Shown here one piece after another: positions 44,601-53,071 of a stretch of 64,000 nt of DNA. Made by a program: the position numbers and the translations under genes. The notes under the pieces were generated by a model, which was given only the letters and a program-made list of their open reading frames with translations, did not search any database and was not told the DNA's origin. The DNA is taken from NCBI GenBank assembly GCA_947471745.1, contig CANJKZ010000108.1, forward strand, positions 1,899,001 through 1,963,000. Reading direction: 5' to 3'. Numbering within the stretch: position 1 is the stretch's first letter; the number at the start of each line of letters is the position of its first letter. Source of the DNA: Closterium sp. Naga37s-1 (taxonomy: Eukaryota; Streptophyta; Zygnematophyceae; Desmidiales; Closteriaceae).

Positions 44601-47600
44601 ATGGCATGGGATGGCATGGGATGGCATGGGATGGATGGCATGGGATGGCATGGGATGGATGGCATGTGATGACATGGAATGGCATGGGATGGCATGGATT
44701 GGCATGGGATGACATGGAATGGCATGGGATGGCATGGGATGGCATGGGATGGCATGGGATGGCATGGGATGGCATGGCATGGATGGCATGTGATGACATG
44801 GAATGGCATGGGATGGCATGGGATGGCATGGGATGGCATGGGATGGCATGGGATGGCATGGAATGGCATGGGATGGCATGGGATGGCATGGGATGGCATG
44901 GGATGGCATGGGATGGCATGGCATGGATGGCATGTGATGACATGGAATGGCATGGGATGGCATGGGATGGCATGGGATGGATGGCATGTGATGACATGGC
45001 ATGGCATGGGATGGCATGGGATGGCATGGGATGGCATGGGATGGATGGCATGTGATGACATGGAATGGCATGGGATGGCATGGGATGGCATGGGATGGCA
45101 TGGGATGGCATGGGATGGCATGGAATGGCATGGGATGGCATGGGATGGCATGGGATGGCATGGGATGGCATGGGATGGCATGGGATGGCATGGAATGGCA
45201 TGGGATGGCATGGGATGGCATGGGATGGCATGGGATGGCATGGGATGGCATGGGATGGCATGGGATGGCATGGAATGGCATGGGATGGCATGGGATGGCA
45301 TGGGATGGCATGGGATGGCATGGGATGGCATGGCATGGATGGCATGTGATGACATGGAATGGCATGGGATGGCATGGGATGGCATGGGATGGCATGGGAT
45401 GGATGGCATGTGATGACATGGAATGGCATGGGATGGCATGGGATGGCATGGGATGGATGGCATGTGATGACATGGAATGGCATGGGATGGCATGGGATGG
45501 CATGGGATGGCATGGGATGGCATGGGATGGCATGGAATGGCATGGGATGGCATGGGATGGCATGGGATGGCATGGGATGGCATGGAATGGCATGGGATGG
45601 CATGGGATGGATGGCATGTGATGACATGGAATGGCATGGGATGGCATGGGATGGCATGGGATGGCATGGGATGGCATGGGATGGCATGGCATGGATGGCA
45701 TGTGATGACATGGAATGGCATGGGATGGCATGGGATGGCATGGGATGGCATGGGATGGCATGGGATGGCATGGAATGGCATGGGATGGCATGGGATGGCA
45801 TGGGATGGCATGGGATGGCATGGCATGGATGGCATGTGATGACATGGAATGGCATGGGATGGCATGGGATGGCATGGGATGGATGGCATGTGATGACATG
45901 GAATGGCATGGGATGGCATGGGATGGCATGGGTTGGATGGCATGTGATGACATGGAATGGCATGGGATGGCATGGGATGGCATGGGATGGCATGGGATGG
46001 CATGGGATGGCATGGAATTGCATGGGATGGCATGGGATGGCATGGGATGGCATGGAATGGCATGGGATGGCATGGGATGGATGGCATGTGATGACATGGA
46101 ATGGCATGGGATGGCATGGGATGGCATGGGATGGCATGGCATGGATGGCATGTGATGACATGGAATGGCATGGGATGGCATGGGATGGCATGGGATGGCA
46201 TGGGATGGCATGGGATGGCATGGCATGGATGGCATGTGATGACATGGAATGGCATGGGATGGCATGGCATGGATGGCATGTGATGCATGGTATGGCATGT
46301 GATGATGCATGGTATGGCATGTGATGCATGGTATGGCATGGGATGGCATGGCATTATGACATACCGAACAGCTTTGGTGCCTGAAGCTCTTGTTGCTGTC
46401 ATCCCCCCTGTAGTTGTGCGCACTCACACACATGGTAAGCCACGGATGGGGGGGGGAAGAGGGACACACGGGGGGAGGAGCAGACGAGCTGTGGCTGCGT
46501 GGCATTCTGCCCTGCGCAGCATACGGCTGGTTTCAATTTTGGAGTTATATTGGTATTTGTTTGTGACTATGGTGCATTCCGAGCCTGCCACGCACCTATG
46601 GTGCATTCCGAGCCTGCCACTCACCTATGGTGCATTCCGAGCCTGGGTCAACGGGGAAGAAGAGCCCCAAGTCGTGCAGATGGTGGTTGAGCTGCTGACG
46701 TGTGACCCCTGCCTGCACCCTGCAGTCCATGTCCTCTGCATGCACCTCCACCACCTGAAGACAAAAAGGCACAGGACACGCATTCTCCAAGGCACAGCTT
46801 TTGCCTGAAGTCTTTGACAGGCGTAAAACCCTGCACCCTGCACTCCCCACTCTCCACTCTCCATTCCACATAACAGCATCTCCATCTGCCCGCCCCTGCC
46901 TCATATGCCAATCAAGGTAACTGTTACCTGGTAACCCCACCATACCTCGTTCATCTGCGACAGGTCAATGGAGACCCCCCCACAGAGCGCCGCCACGTGG
47001 CCTTCCAAAGAGGTGCCGGCACCATAGGGAATGACGGGCACGCGGGCGGCGGCGCATGCAGTTACCAGCTGTTGCACTTGGTGGGTGGAGTGGGCGAATG
47101 CGACCGCGTCTGGTGGGACAGCCTCGTGGTATGACTCGTCCCTGCCATGCTGCTCCAACACCTGGTTACGTGGCAACATCATGCCATTAAGCCATCATTC
47201 CGTCAAGCCATCATGCCATCATGTCACCATGCCATCATGTCACGATGCCATCATGTCACCATGCCATCATGTCACCATGCCATCATGTCACCATGCCATC
47301 ATGTCATCATGCCATCATGTCACCATGCCGTCATGTCACCATGCCATCATGTCACATGCCATCATGTGACCAGGCCACATGCCATCATCACATCGTGCCT
47401 TCATGGAACCATACCCCATTACCACAAATTCAGTGAGGAAAGAAAGCCCTGGAGGAAGGGGCAGAGGAGGAGGAGGCAACGAGTAGGCCCCGTAATTTCC
47501 CTTTAATAATCATCCCACGGGTATCCCCAACACCGAAGCATCCCACGAATATTTCCAATATTCAAGAATCCCAGGTATATATTCATCATTCAAAGCAACC

Positions 47601-48276
47601 GCCGTATACCCCAATATTCAAGCTTCCCACCGTTCGGTTCGTCGTCACGTTTGCGTCGCCCACGATGGATCGCAGGCGACGCAGCAACGCGTCGTCCACT
47701 CGCCCGTACGACGTCTGTCGCACAGCAGGAACGTCGCAGAGGCTCCACTTCACGGGGTTGTCGCCAGGGTTGATGTTTCCGCATCGCCTGGTAGTCGCAG
47801 GAGACGCGTCGGTTTCCGGAGAATCTGCTACCCCTGCCGACGTCCGTCTTTGTTCGTCTGTTAGCCGTTTCCTGGTCGCGACTCCCGTTCGCGACGTCGC
47901 TATTACTACTGTAACTCCGTTTCGCATCGTGACCGTAACGCTTTCGCCAACTCCCAACGGCGTTGCTACTATCGTCGCTTTTCCCAGCAGCACACGAGCC
48001 GTTTCGGCGACTACTCCTACCGTCAAAACCGTAACTGCACAATAGCGATTCCCGCTGGTCGATTCCAAGAGAACCGTCGAAAGCGAAGGAGCTCGCCGAT
48101 TTCTCCAGAAAAAAAGGACCCGACGACGGCGGAGGTTGAATGTGCGCGCGACGCGCTACGGGAGGAGATTGGTAACTAGTGGTAGTGAGGCTGGAATCAA
48201 CAAAGAACGCGGCGATGCTCATGCCGGCGCGTTGCAAGAACCGCGGCGAAGCGCAACGAGCAGAACATGGGATCAT
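23631..48276 (-). CDS. DLD: D-lactate dehydrogenase (cytochrome type), FAD-linked, about 14 exons
   Basis: Oxidises D-lactate to pyruvate, normally in plant mitochondria with cytochrome c as acceptor. Exons on the minus strand: 47649-47787, 46946-47161, 46625-46754, 46365-46407, 30850-30948, 30442-30499, 29523-29597, 28818-28889, 27729-27833, 26387-26520, 25901-26039, 25281-25390 and 23631-23763 (TGA). All junctions keep phase. An upstream exon from the ATG at 48274-48276 probably carries the transit peptide, but its donor is unresolved. FAD-domain motifs are [49 protein letters not shown] and [21 protein letters not shown]-terminal oxidase motifs are [36 protein letters not shown] and FNPGKL. 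The intron 30949-46364 (15,416 bp) is nearly all satellite. Glycolate dehydrogenase (GlcD) is the main alternative within this family. A partial frameshifted paralogue lies at 58680-61039. Confidence 0.93.
23900..24005 (-). repeat. Upstream 5' copy of the last DLD exon
   Basis: On the minus strand this repeats the acceptor and start of exon 23631-23763 (coding [13 protein letters not shown] through AAWDPLNLF). It sits about 240 bp before the intact exon in transcription order and lacks the stop. Confidence 0.88.
24126..25002. repeat. 74-bp satellite array in last DLD intron, about 11.5 units
   Basis: Nearly identical 74-bp units with the core CCATGCCACTCACCC and CATGCCACGCCATGTGCC repeat without spacers. 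Read on the minus strand, the unit contains GGGTGAGTGG, the donor context of the adjacent exon (25281-25390), so it probably grew from donor-flanking sequence. Confidence 0.95.
25003..25237 (-). repeat. Two downstream 3' copies of DLD exon 25281-25390
   Basis: Minus-strand coding for [21 protein letters not shown] recurs at about 25152-25228 and, more decayed, at about 25003-25075. Each is followed by a GGGTGAGTGG donor. Confidence 0.88.
25562..25635. repeat. Imperfect 24-bp inverted repeat (hairpin)
   Basis: 25562-25585 (TTCCGCTATAGGCGCC...) pairs with 25612-25635 with two mismatches across a 26-bp loop. It lies in the intron after exon 25901-26039 and contains exon 12-like pieces in both orientations, so it looks like an inverted copy of the GAPIVG-coding segment. 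Confidence 0.8.
25713..25885. repeat. 11-bp minisatellite CATGCCMCCCA in DLD intron
   Basis: About 15 tandem units of CATGCCACCCA or CATGCCCCCCA occur, with a few variants, between exons 25901-26039 and 25281-25390. The array shares the CATGCC core with other introns of this gene. Confidence 0.93.
26106..26300 (-). repeat. Upstream 5' copies of DLD exon 25901-26039
   Basis: Minus-strand coding for [20 protein letters not shown] recurs at about 26110-26176, with an acceptor (CCAG) like the true one. A short piece of the same exon lies at about 26262-26290. Confidence 0.82.
26728..26800 (-). repeat. Downstream 3' copy of DLD exon 27729-27833
   Basis: Minus-strand coding for [19 protein letters not shown] repeats the exon end about 930 bp after it. 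A second, shorter copy of the same end ([10 protein letters not shown] and donor GTGGGG) lies at about 27556-27598. Confidence 0.85.
26853..26904. repeat. 52-bp perfect palindrome at the edge of a 34-bp array
   Basis: Pairing outward from the CG at 26878/26879, every base from 26853 to 26904 matches its partner (arms start ACGTGTAGAAAGAACATTTT). It is formed by one inverted 34-bp unit meeting the direct array that follows. Confidence 0.95.
26870..27449. repeat. 34-bp satellite with central GAGACGTCTC, about 17 units
   Basis: Direct tandem units contain TTTTGAGACGTCTCAAAA followed by ATGTTCTTTCTACACG, with T/C and A/G variants at two positions. The array lies in the DLD intron between exons 27729-27833 and 26387-26520. 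Both flanks carry a copy of ACTCCCAGCAGCC... up to GTCTGAAGAG (about 26812 and 27463), so it expanded inside a local duplication. Confidence 0.95.
27893..28095 (-). repeat. Two upstream 5' copies of DLD exon 27729-27833
   Basis: Minus-strand copies of the acceptor and [20 protein letters not shown] lie at about 27896-27963 and 28026-28093, truncated at FEFH. The first unit also repeats the intron stretch TTTGGCATATGGGAGGGGG. Confidence 0.9.
28112..28141. repeat. Poly-G tract
   Basis: About 28 consecutive G residues, near 28112-28141, lie in a DLD intron (C-rich in the transcript). Confidence 0.9.
28172..28282. repeat. Tandem pair of a 43-bp intron unit separated by a palindrome-like motif
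   Basis: The unit starting AATCTTGAGATCGGTTCAGC and ending GTCATTGCGG occurs at about 28173-28216 and 28241-28282. Between them is TTTTTGAGGCGCCTAAAAAA, a variant of the palindromic motif seen in the CDPK introns. Confidence 0.85.
28700..29036 (-). repeat. Edge copies of DLD exon 28818-28889
   Basis: Upstream on the minus strand, about 29000-29034 repeats the acceptor and [14 protein letters not shown] more decayed copy is at about 29335-29370. Downstream, about 28722-28748 repeats the exon end (ELLGRVQ) with donor GTGAGC. Confidence 0.8.
29045..29258. repeat. 10-bp minisatellite GTGGATGAGT-type in DLD intron
   Basis: About 20 units alternate GTGGATGAGT, GTGGGTGAGG and GTGGATGAGG, between exons 29523-29597 and 28818-28889. 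Confidence 0.9.
29612..30050. repeat. 20-bp minisatellite GGGGCATGTGGAATGATGCA, about 21 units
   Basis: Near-perfect tandem units lie in the DLD intron between exons 30442-30499 and 29523-29597, with a short break (GTGGAGGGCAT) near 29880. The unit is twice the length of the 10-bp satellite unit and shares GGCATG and ATGATGCATG with the end of that satellite. Confidence 0.95.
31100..38570. repeat. Giant intronic satellite, part A: mixed 9- and 10-bp units
   Basis: Uninterrupted tandem ATGGCATGG (9 bp) and GATGGCATGG (10 bp) units fill 7.5 kb. The 9-bp and 10-bp units alternate irregularly over most of the part. Pure 10-bp runs occur at about 33885-34150 and 38100-38570. Sparse variants are present (GATGGTATGG, GATTGCATGG, and a GATGCATGGGAATGGCATGA cluster near 34155). 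The whole lies in the DLD intron 30949-46364. No spacer or other sequence interrupts it. Confidence 0.98.
38571..46345. repeat. Giant intronic satellite, part B: higher-order repeats
   Basis: Here 10-bp GATGGCATGG runs are punctuated by a compound unit, GGATGGCATGTGATGACATG followed by GAATGGCATGG. The spacing of these marks recurs at long range. Patterns beginning at 39218, 39420 and 39742 reappear 3408 bp later (42626, 42828, 43150); those at 41598, 41892 and 42010 reappear 3467 bp later. So the part contains about two copies of a super-repeat of about 3.4 kb. The right end (46270-46345) is degenerate GCATGGTATGGCATGTGAT, directly next to the splice donor at 46364. Confidence 0.95.
46566..46652 (-). 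repeat. Three 28-bp copies of a DLD exon-end/donor
   Basis: On the minus strand the unit CTCGGAATGCACCATAG plus GTGAGTGGCAGG or GTGCGTGGCAGG repeats three times. The first is the true end of exon 46625-46754; two decoy donors follow in the intron. Confidence 0.92.
47195..47400. repeat. 16-bp minisatellite CATGCCATCATGTCAC in DLD intron
   Basis: About ten units with point variants lie between exons 47649-47787 and 46946-47161. The paralogous intron at 60610-60715 has only scattered matches to the same words. Confidence 0.9.
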
Positions 48277-48284
48277 GATAACGG

Positions 48285-48853
48285 TCTTAGGATCGTAAAC
48301 ACCTTAGTCGGCAATAGTCTACTTGCTATTGCTTATCGTGTTCTCCACGATCTCCCAAATCCAACGATATGCGCAGCTCTGCTTGAAGTTGTCAATACAC
48401 ACTTCAGCAATTTCAGAATCTCAATGTTGTCCAATGTTGTGATTTCCAGAATGAGTACAAGCAGTTTTATGGTCAGGCAAGACACAAAATGCGATTCGTA
48501 ACTTCACTTGTTTCCCAAGTAACCGCGTGTGCCTCGTTTCACCCCGAGTCGCACACGGAACCGAACCGAATGCACCGAACACTTCTTGAGTCCGAATCTC
48601 GAACCTTCTCGAACGCGCCTCAAGCTCGAACCACAATTTCCCCCGTCGATCTCATTCTCGATGCTTCTCCTTCTCTATTCCTCCTTCCTGCACATTCCTT
48701 CTCGATTTCCTTCCCGCTTCTCACGCCGTAGCTTCTATTCTCCACCGTAGGTCGATTTCCACCGTCTTAGATCTAAAATCTCCCACGCACTCCATTCCGC
48801 CGTCATTCCGCATCTCGCCGTAGGTTTCGTGGTTCGTCGAACCAACCCTAACA
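48285..48853 (-). repeat. 3' LTR
   Basis: 569 bp, starting TGTTAGGGTTGGTTCG on the minus strand and ending CGATCCTAAGA; almost identical to 50728-51296. Confidence 0.95.
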
Positions 48854-48866
48854 ATCTCCCCTGTGG
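48854..48866 (-). other. Polypurine tract
   Basis: ACAGGGGAGAT on the minus strand directly precedes the 3' LTR, as expected for plus-strand DNA priming. Confidence 0.75.
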
Positions 48867-48925
48867 TTCGTCAACCACGAACTCCACTCGCACTCCTCCC
48901 CTGCTTCTTGTAGCCTTCACAGGGT

Positions 48926-50626
48926 CTAAGTCGGCTTCAAGCTCTCCTGCAGGTCCTCCACCTTGAACCTCTCCTTACGTGTCTTGAATTTGAGCGCCTT
49001 GACGTCCAAACCTCGAGACATTTTCTTAAGCCTCTCACTTCTCCTCGGCATCTTAACACCCAACACATCTCGGGTCTCGTACCCCTCAACGTGTTCCTCT
49101 TTCATAAGCACTCGCCCCTTTGCAGTTGCATTCGCCGTTGATCCCTTCACCATGATGTCCCCTTTCACAGCTTCAACTGCCACACACTTCGCATTTGCTG
49201 CTTCATCTTCAACCACGATCGCTGCTGCAAAGGTGTTGACACCATCTCCATCGCCACCATTCACTGCTGCTGCCTCCATGGCGACTATCTCCTCTTTCTG
49301 CTTCACTGATGCCTCCACACTCGTTCCCGTATCATCCGTGTCCTCGCTCTCATCAACCTCAGTAGACTCAGGATCCTCATAGATCTCATCCTTGTCGTTC
49401 ATCGCTATCAAGTTCATCTCATAGAACCCGTCACTGAAGTATCCATCGGCATACTTCTCCCACTCAGGACCAAACACTGTAACCTCGCCTTTGTCATAAA
49501 ATATCTTGCACCCCAAGTCATCAAGCTGTGACTGACTGACCAAATTCACCTTTAAATCCTCAACCAGCAGCACACTGTCTAGTTTCACCTCTCCATACGG
49601 ACTCTGCAGCACCACGTCACCCTCTCCTGTCACTGGCAACTTCCCGCTGTTACCTTGCAGTATATAATCCTCACTCGAGTCCCTCACATTCTCCATCCAA
49701 TCTGACCTGAATGTCATGTGACGCGTGCATCCGCTGTCCATGAACCATGCCGTCTTCTCACGATCGTCCGTCTGCCGAACCTCCTTTGGTAAACGCACCA
49801 CATTCGCAAGATGCGCTCCTCCAAAAATCACATCTTCCTTTTCCGCTTCTGCTACATTCGCCTTTGTCGCATTCACCATAGCCGACCTCTCCTCGTGTAA
49901 TTCCGCTGCTGCTGCCGCTTTCTTTTTCCTCATCTCCTTCACCGTCTCAAGCGATTGCAGAATCTCCTGCAGCTTCGTCAAACTCTCCGGCGGTTGGTAC
50001 GTAAACATACCGATGTCGGATTCCCACTCCTTAGGAAGGCCTTGGATGATATAGTCAATCATCTCCTGCTCCGTCTCCGCGGCTCCCATCACCCGCAAGT
50101 CGTCGTTGTAGTTTTTCGCCCTGTTGATGTAGGTGATGATTTTCTCGCCTTTCTCCATGCTCAGCATCAGCAGTTGCTTCCTAATCGCCTTCTTGTTGAC
50201 ATCGTTCGTACCCATGTACGTGGACTCCAGGTACTCCCACGCTCGCTGTGCAGAGTTCAGCTCCCCTGCAAACTGGTCCAAATCCACCGCGATTCCATCG
50301 GCAACTGAGTGACAAAGCTGAAAGAACGCTTGCTTACTTTGTTTTTTGAACGCCGCTATTTTCTCCTTCGTATCCGTCGGGGATGGCGCAACTCCCTCCA
50401 TCGTCTCCTCGTCGGGACGGTAATACGGCAAGAGGTCCACCTCCTCTGCCCTGCGAATGAACTTCTTCCGCCACACGTTGTAGTTGCTTCCGTTGAAGCG
50501 CTGGGCTTCACTGAGCCCGATCGTCGGTTTCGCCACCAATCGGCCACTCGCAAGGGCCTCGAGAAGAGCCTTCAACTGCGGGTCTCCAAGACTCACACTG
50601 GAACCCGAACTCGCCTCGTCTCCCAT
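48926..50626 (-). CDS. Gag-like polyprotein fragment of the Copia element (566 aa)
   Basis: One frame from ATG at 50626 to TAG at 48926. Residues about 40-230 resemble the Copia gag (UBN2-type) region: LSEAQRFNGSNYNVWRKKF, AWEYLESTYMG, IRKQLLMLSMEKGEKIITYI and GLPKEWESDIGMF. Around residue 296, WFMDSGCTRHMT matches the segment found between gag and integrase in Copia polyproteins, followed by VLLVEDLKVNLVSQSQL. No CCHC zinc knuckle is visible. The C-terminal part is acidic (EDPESTEVDESEDTDD), then basic with RRSERLKKMSRG, as in the linker before reverse transcriptase. The frame therefore looks like gag joined to a linker by deletion of the integrase region. Intact reading suggests it may still be translated. 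Confidence 0.88.
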   Translation of the reverse strand: MGDEASSGSSVSLGDPQLKALLEALASGRLVAKPTIGLSEAQRFNGSNYNVWRKKFIRRAEEVDLLPYYRPDEETMEGVAPSPTDTKEKIAAFKKQSKQAFFQLCHSVADGIAVDLDQFAGELNSAQRAWEYLESTYMGTNDVNKKAIRKQLLMLSMEKGEKIITYINRAKNYNDDLRVMGAAETEQEMIDYIIQGLPKEWESDIGMFTYQPPESLTKLQEILQSLETVKEMRKKKAAAAAELHEERSAMVNATKANVAEAEKEDVIFGGAHLANVVRLPKEVRQTDDREKTAWFMDSGCTRHMTFRSDWMENVRDSSEDYILQGNSGKLPVTGEGDVVLQSPYGEVKLDSVLLVEDLKVNLVSQSQLDDLGCKIFYDKGEVTVFGPEWEKYADGYFSDGFYEMNLIAMNDKDEIYEDPESTEVDESEDTDDTGTSVEASVKQKEEIVAMEAAAVNGGDGDGVNTFAAAIVVEDEAANAKCVAVEAVKGDIMVKGSTANATAKGRVLMKEEHVEGYETRDVLGVKMPRRSERLKKMSRGLDVKALKFKTRKERFKVEDLQESLKPT

Positions 50627-50713
50627 GGCGTAGGCGTGAACGACTCCTCTTCTCCACTAATTTCACTTAGCGCACCAAGTGAATTCACGACGATCGACGC
50701 GACCGTTCGCCAA

Positions 50714-50725
50714 GCTCTGATACCA
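50714..50725 (-). other. Primer-binding site (initiator Met tRNA)
   Basis: TGGTATCAGAGC on the minus strand lies 2 bp inside the 5' LTR; this is the standard Copia site complementary to the 3' end of initiator methionine tRNA. Confidence 0.93.
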
Positions 50726-50727
50726 GT

Positions 50728-51296
50728 TCTTAGGATCGTAAACACCTTAGTCGGCAATAGTCTACTTGCTATTGCTTATCGTGTTCTCCACGATCTCCCA
50801 AATCCAACGATATGCGCAGCTCTGCTTGAAGTTGTCAATACACACTTCAGCAATTTCAGAATCTCAATGTTGTCCAATGTTGTGATTTCCAGAATGAGTA
50901 CAAGCAGTTTTATGGTCAGGCAAGACACAAAATGCGATTCGTAACTTCACTTGTTTCCCAAGTAACCGCGTGTGCCTCGTTTCACCCCGAGTCGCACACG
51001 GAACCGAACCGAATGCACCGAACACTTCTTGAGTCCGAATCTCGAACCTTCTCGAACGCGCCTCAAGCTCGAACCACAATTTCCCCCGTTGATCTCATTC
51101 TCGATGCTTCTCCTTCTCTATTCCTCCTTCCTGCACATTCCTTCTCGATTTCCTTCCCGCTTCTCACGCCGTAGCTTCTATTCTCCACCGTAGGTCGATT
51201 TCCACCGTCTTAGATCTAAAATCTCCCACGCACTCCATTCCGCCGTCATTCCGCATCTCGCCGTAGGTTTCGTGGTTCGTCGAACCAACCCTAACA
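50728..51296 (-). repeat. 5' LTR
   Basis: 569 bp, near-identical to 48285-48853. It holds the element promoter by position and is on the same strand as the DLD gene just beyond the element. Confidence 0.95.
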
Positions 51297-51301
51297 AACG
51301 G

Positions 51302-53071
51302 CTACTAGATGCGAAGCGCTCGGCGGAGAGAGAGTTGTCACGGGTCACGCTTATGTGACAGGCTGACGGAGTGGGCTGGAAATGCCTGGGAATCTGGCAT
51401 CCCTTACCTCCAGCTGGTATCTTCCATCACAGCCTCGATGCGAGTAGCCTTGGTGTTGCCGAAACATTATCTCTATTGAATGACTGGTTTCGGATTGTGG
51501 TTGGTATTCGAGTGCACTGCAACGGGTATTTTCATACATATCAGTCCGTAATAAACGTAACCGGTGTACACTCGCGTTGTCGAATTTGCGATTTGATATT
51601 GATGAGCCTGTGTCTAGCGAATTGTGTCACATGTGGTACAGTATATGAAGAGGCGAGGATCATTCTGATTGGCTTAGCTTTGCGTGTTTCACGCGTAGGG
51701 CCTTGGTTTGGCCTTTGCGTGTTTCGCGCGTTGGGCCTTGGTTTGGCCTTTGCGTGTTTCACGGTGCAGGTTTTGATTTGGCTCAGCAGCACACGTGGGT
51801 GGTGCATTTGAAACCGCGGAGAAAGGAGACTTGAGGGATCGAGCGTGACAAGGGCTGTTGTTGTGAAAGTAACCGTTTTACACGACGCTAGCTGCCAAGA
51901 CAGGTCAGCCCTACACGGGGACGAGGGCGGGTGAAGCAGCATTCCATCCCATTCCATGCCCTTCGCCATAATGACACATCAATCCATGAAAAAAGATCAT
52001 ACGAGTTGCAGATCGGGAGAAAGAAAACGTGTGGGTGGGAGGAGGTACAGTACGTGCATGCACAGAGAAATGCGCAGAATCCCAAACCGTGCCTGGAACG
52101 GGAAGGCAAAGCACTGTACAGTATCGAAGCGACGGGAGAGACTAGCTACAACATAATGTACACTACACATGTGAAACCCTGATGCGTGCCCGTGACGGGT
52201 TGGCCGTGCAACTGCAAAGCACTTTGGGCAAAAAGTGGGTTCTTTTGCGAGTCTCGATTGGACTAACTTTGGCCCAAATTTGTACACCAATCAGACAGAC
52301 CCTTTTTCCATCGACTGCAAAGCACTTGGTCTACTTGAGACCAAGGCTAACCAAAAGAACAGAATCCAACCGACGGGATTGGCTGACCACGGGATTGGCT
52401 GACCACTTGCGCTTGTCCACTGTCCACACCAATCCTTCCACCACCCCTCCCCCCAAGCCAGTGTAAACCAGAAGCACAAAACCAGCCCATTTTGGGTTGA
52501 GCAACAGATGAAGTTGAAATTGTGCAGTGGCAACCCATTCAATCTTTCTAGCTTGTCCAGCAGCCAGTTGCACAAGGTCCGAGTTCTGTTGATACTACTA
52601 CTACTACTAGTAGTAGGCGACTCATAGTCATTACGGTATCCGGCTAGAGCCACAGGGCACACCGTGACTGCGAGTGCTCCCGTGGTGGCAACAGTCCGGC
52701 GAAATACCAGGGATTAAAGCTGAAGTATACATTTGTCAGCAGGGTTCAGGGTTTAGGGAGTGAGCCCCACAGGTTTGGGGCAACTTTTCAAATTTCAAAA
52801 GTTTTTGAACCCTTCCTTTCAAATGTATACCGCAGCTTTAACAAATTCATCCCTTTCAGTTTCTGCCACGAAATTAGACCAGCAGCGTGATAAATCCAGT
52901 CTCTCTCTTCTTGGAATTTATGGGGGAAGACCTTCAGTTCTGACTCACTAGTAGTACTAGGAGCCGCATAAGACCGCCGTTTTCCGGGAGAGCTTCTGAA
53001 AATAGGTGGGATAACCCGCCGGGACACCTAGCAGATGCAACAGTTGTAGATGCAGCAACAGCACTGCTGGC
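51302..53071. other. Divergent upstream region of DLD and the AP2/ERF gene
   Basis: Before the LTR insertion this 1.8 kb separated the DLD start (minus) from the ERF start (plus), so it probably holds both promoters. A 36-bp tandem repeat (TTTGCGTGTTTCACGCGT..., about 2.5 units) lies at about 51677-51775, an 18-bp repeat GGGATTGGCTGACCACG at about 52376-52408, and palindrome CTACTACTAGTAGTAG near 52602. No gene was recognised. Confidence 0.55.

Larger units (their letters stand above)
48280..51301 (-). mobile_element. Non-autonomous Copia-type LTR retrotransposon with 5-bp target duplication
   Basis: Two 569-bp direct LTRs (48285-48853 and 50728-51296) differ at about one base (near 48651 versus 51094) and are bounded by the target-site duplication AACGG (48280-48284 and 51297-51301). 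The element reads on the minus strand: 5' LTR at the right, primer site, one gag-like frame, purine tract, 3' LTR at the left. Total length is 3.0 kb. No reverse transcriptase, RNase H or integrase core is present, so it must rely on proteins made elsewhere. LTR ends read TG...GA on the minus strand, not the usual TG...CA. Near-identical LTRs mean a recent insertion. Confidence 0.95.

Noticed and set aside
31100..46345. Centromere or telomere array
   Set aside because: The unit is not a telomere repeat, and the array lies wholly between two exons of one gene. Higher-order structure alone does not make it a centromere.
30778..46423. Very long reading frames on both strands (up to about 5180 codons) as real giant proteins
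   Set aside because: They follow from a stop-free 9/10-bp unit; many overlapping frames are open at once, and the region lies between two phase-matched DLD exons with proper splice sites.
48926..50626. Host gene encoded on the minus strand
   Set aside because: It is bounded by matching LTRs, target duplication, primer site and purine tract, and has Copia gag motifs.
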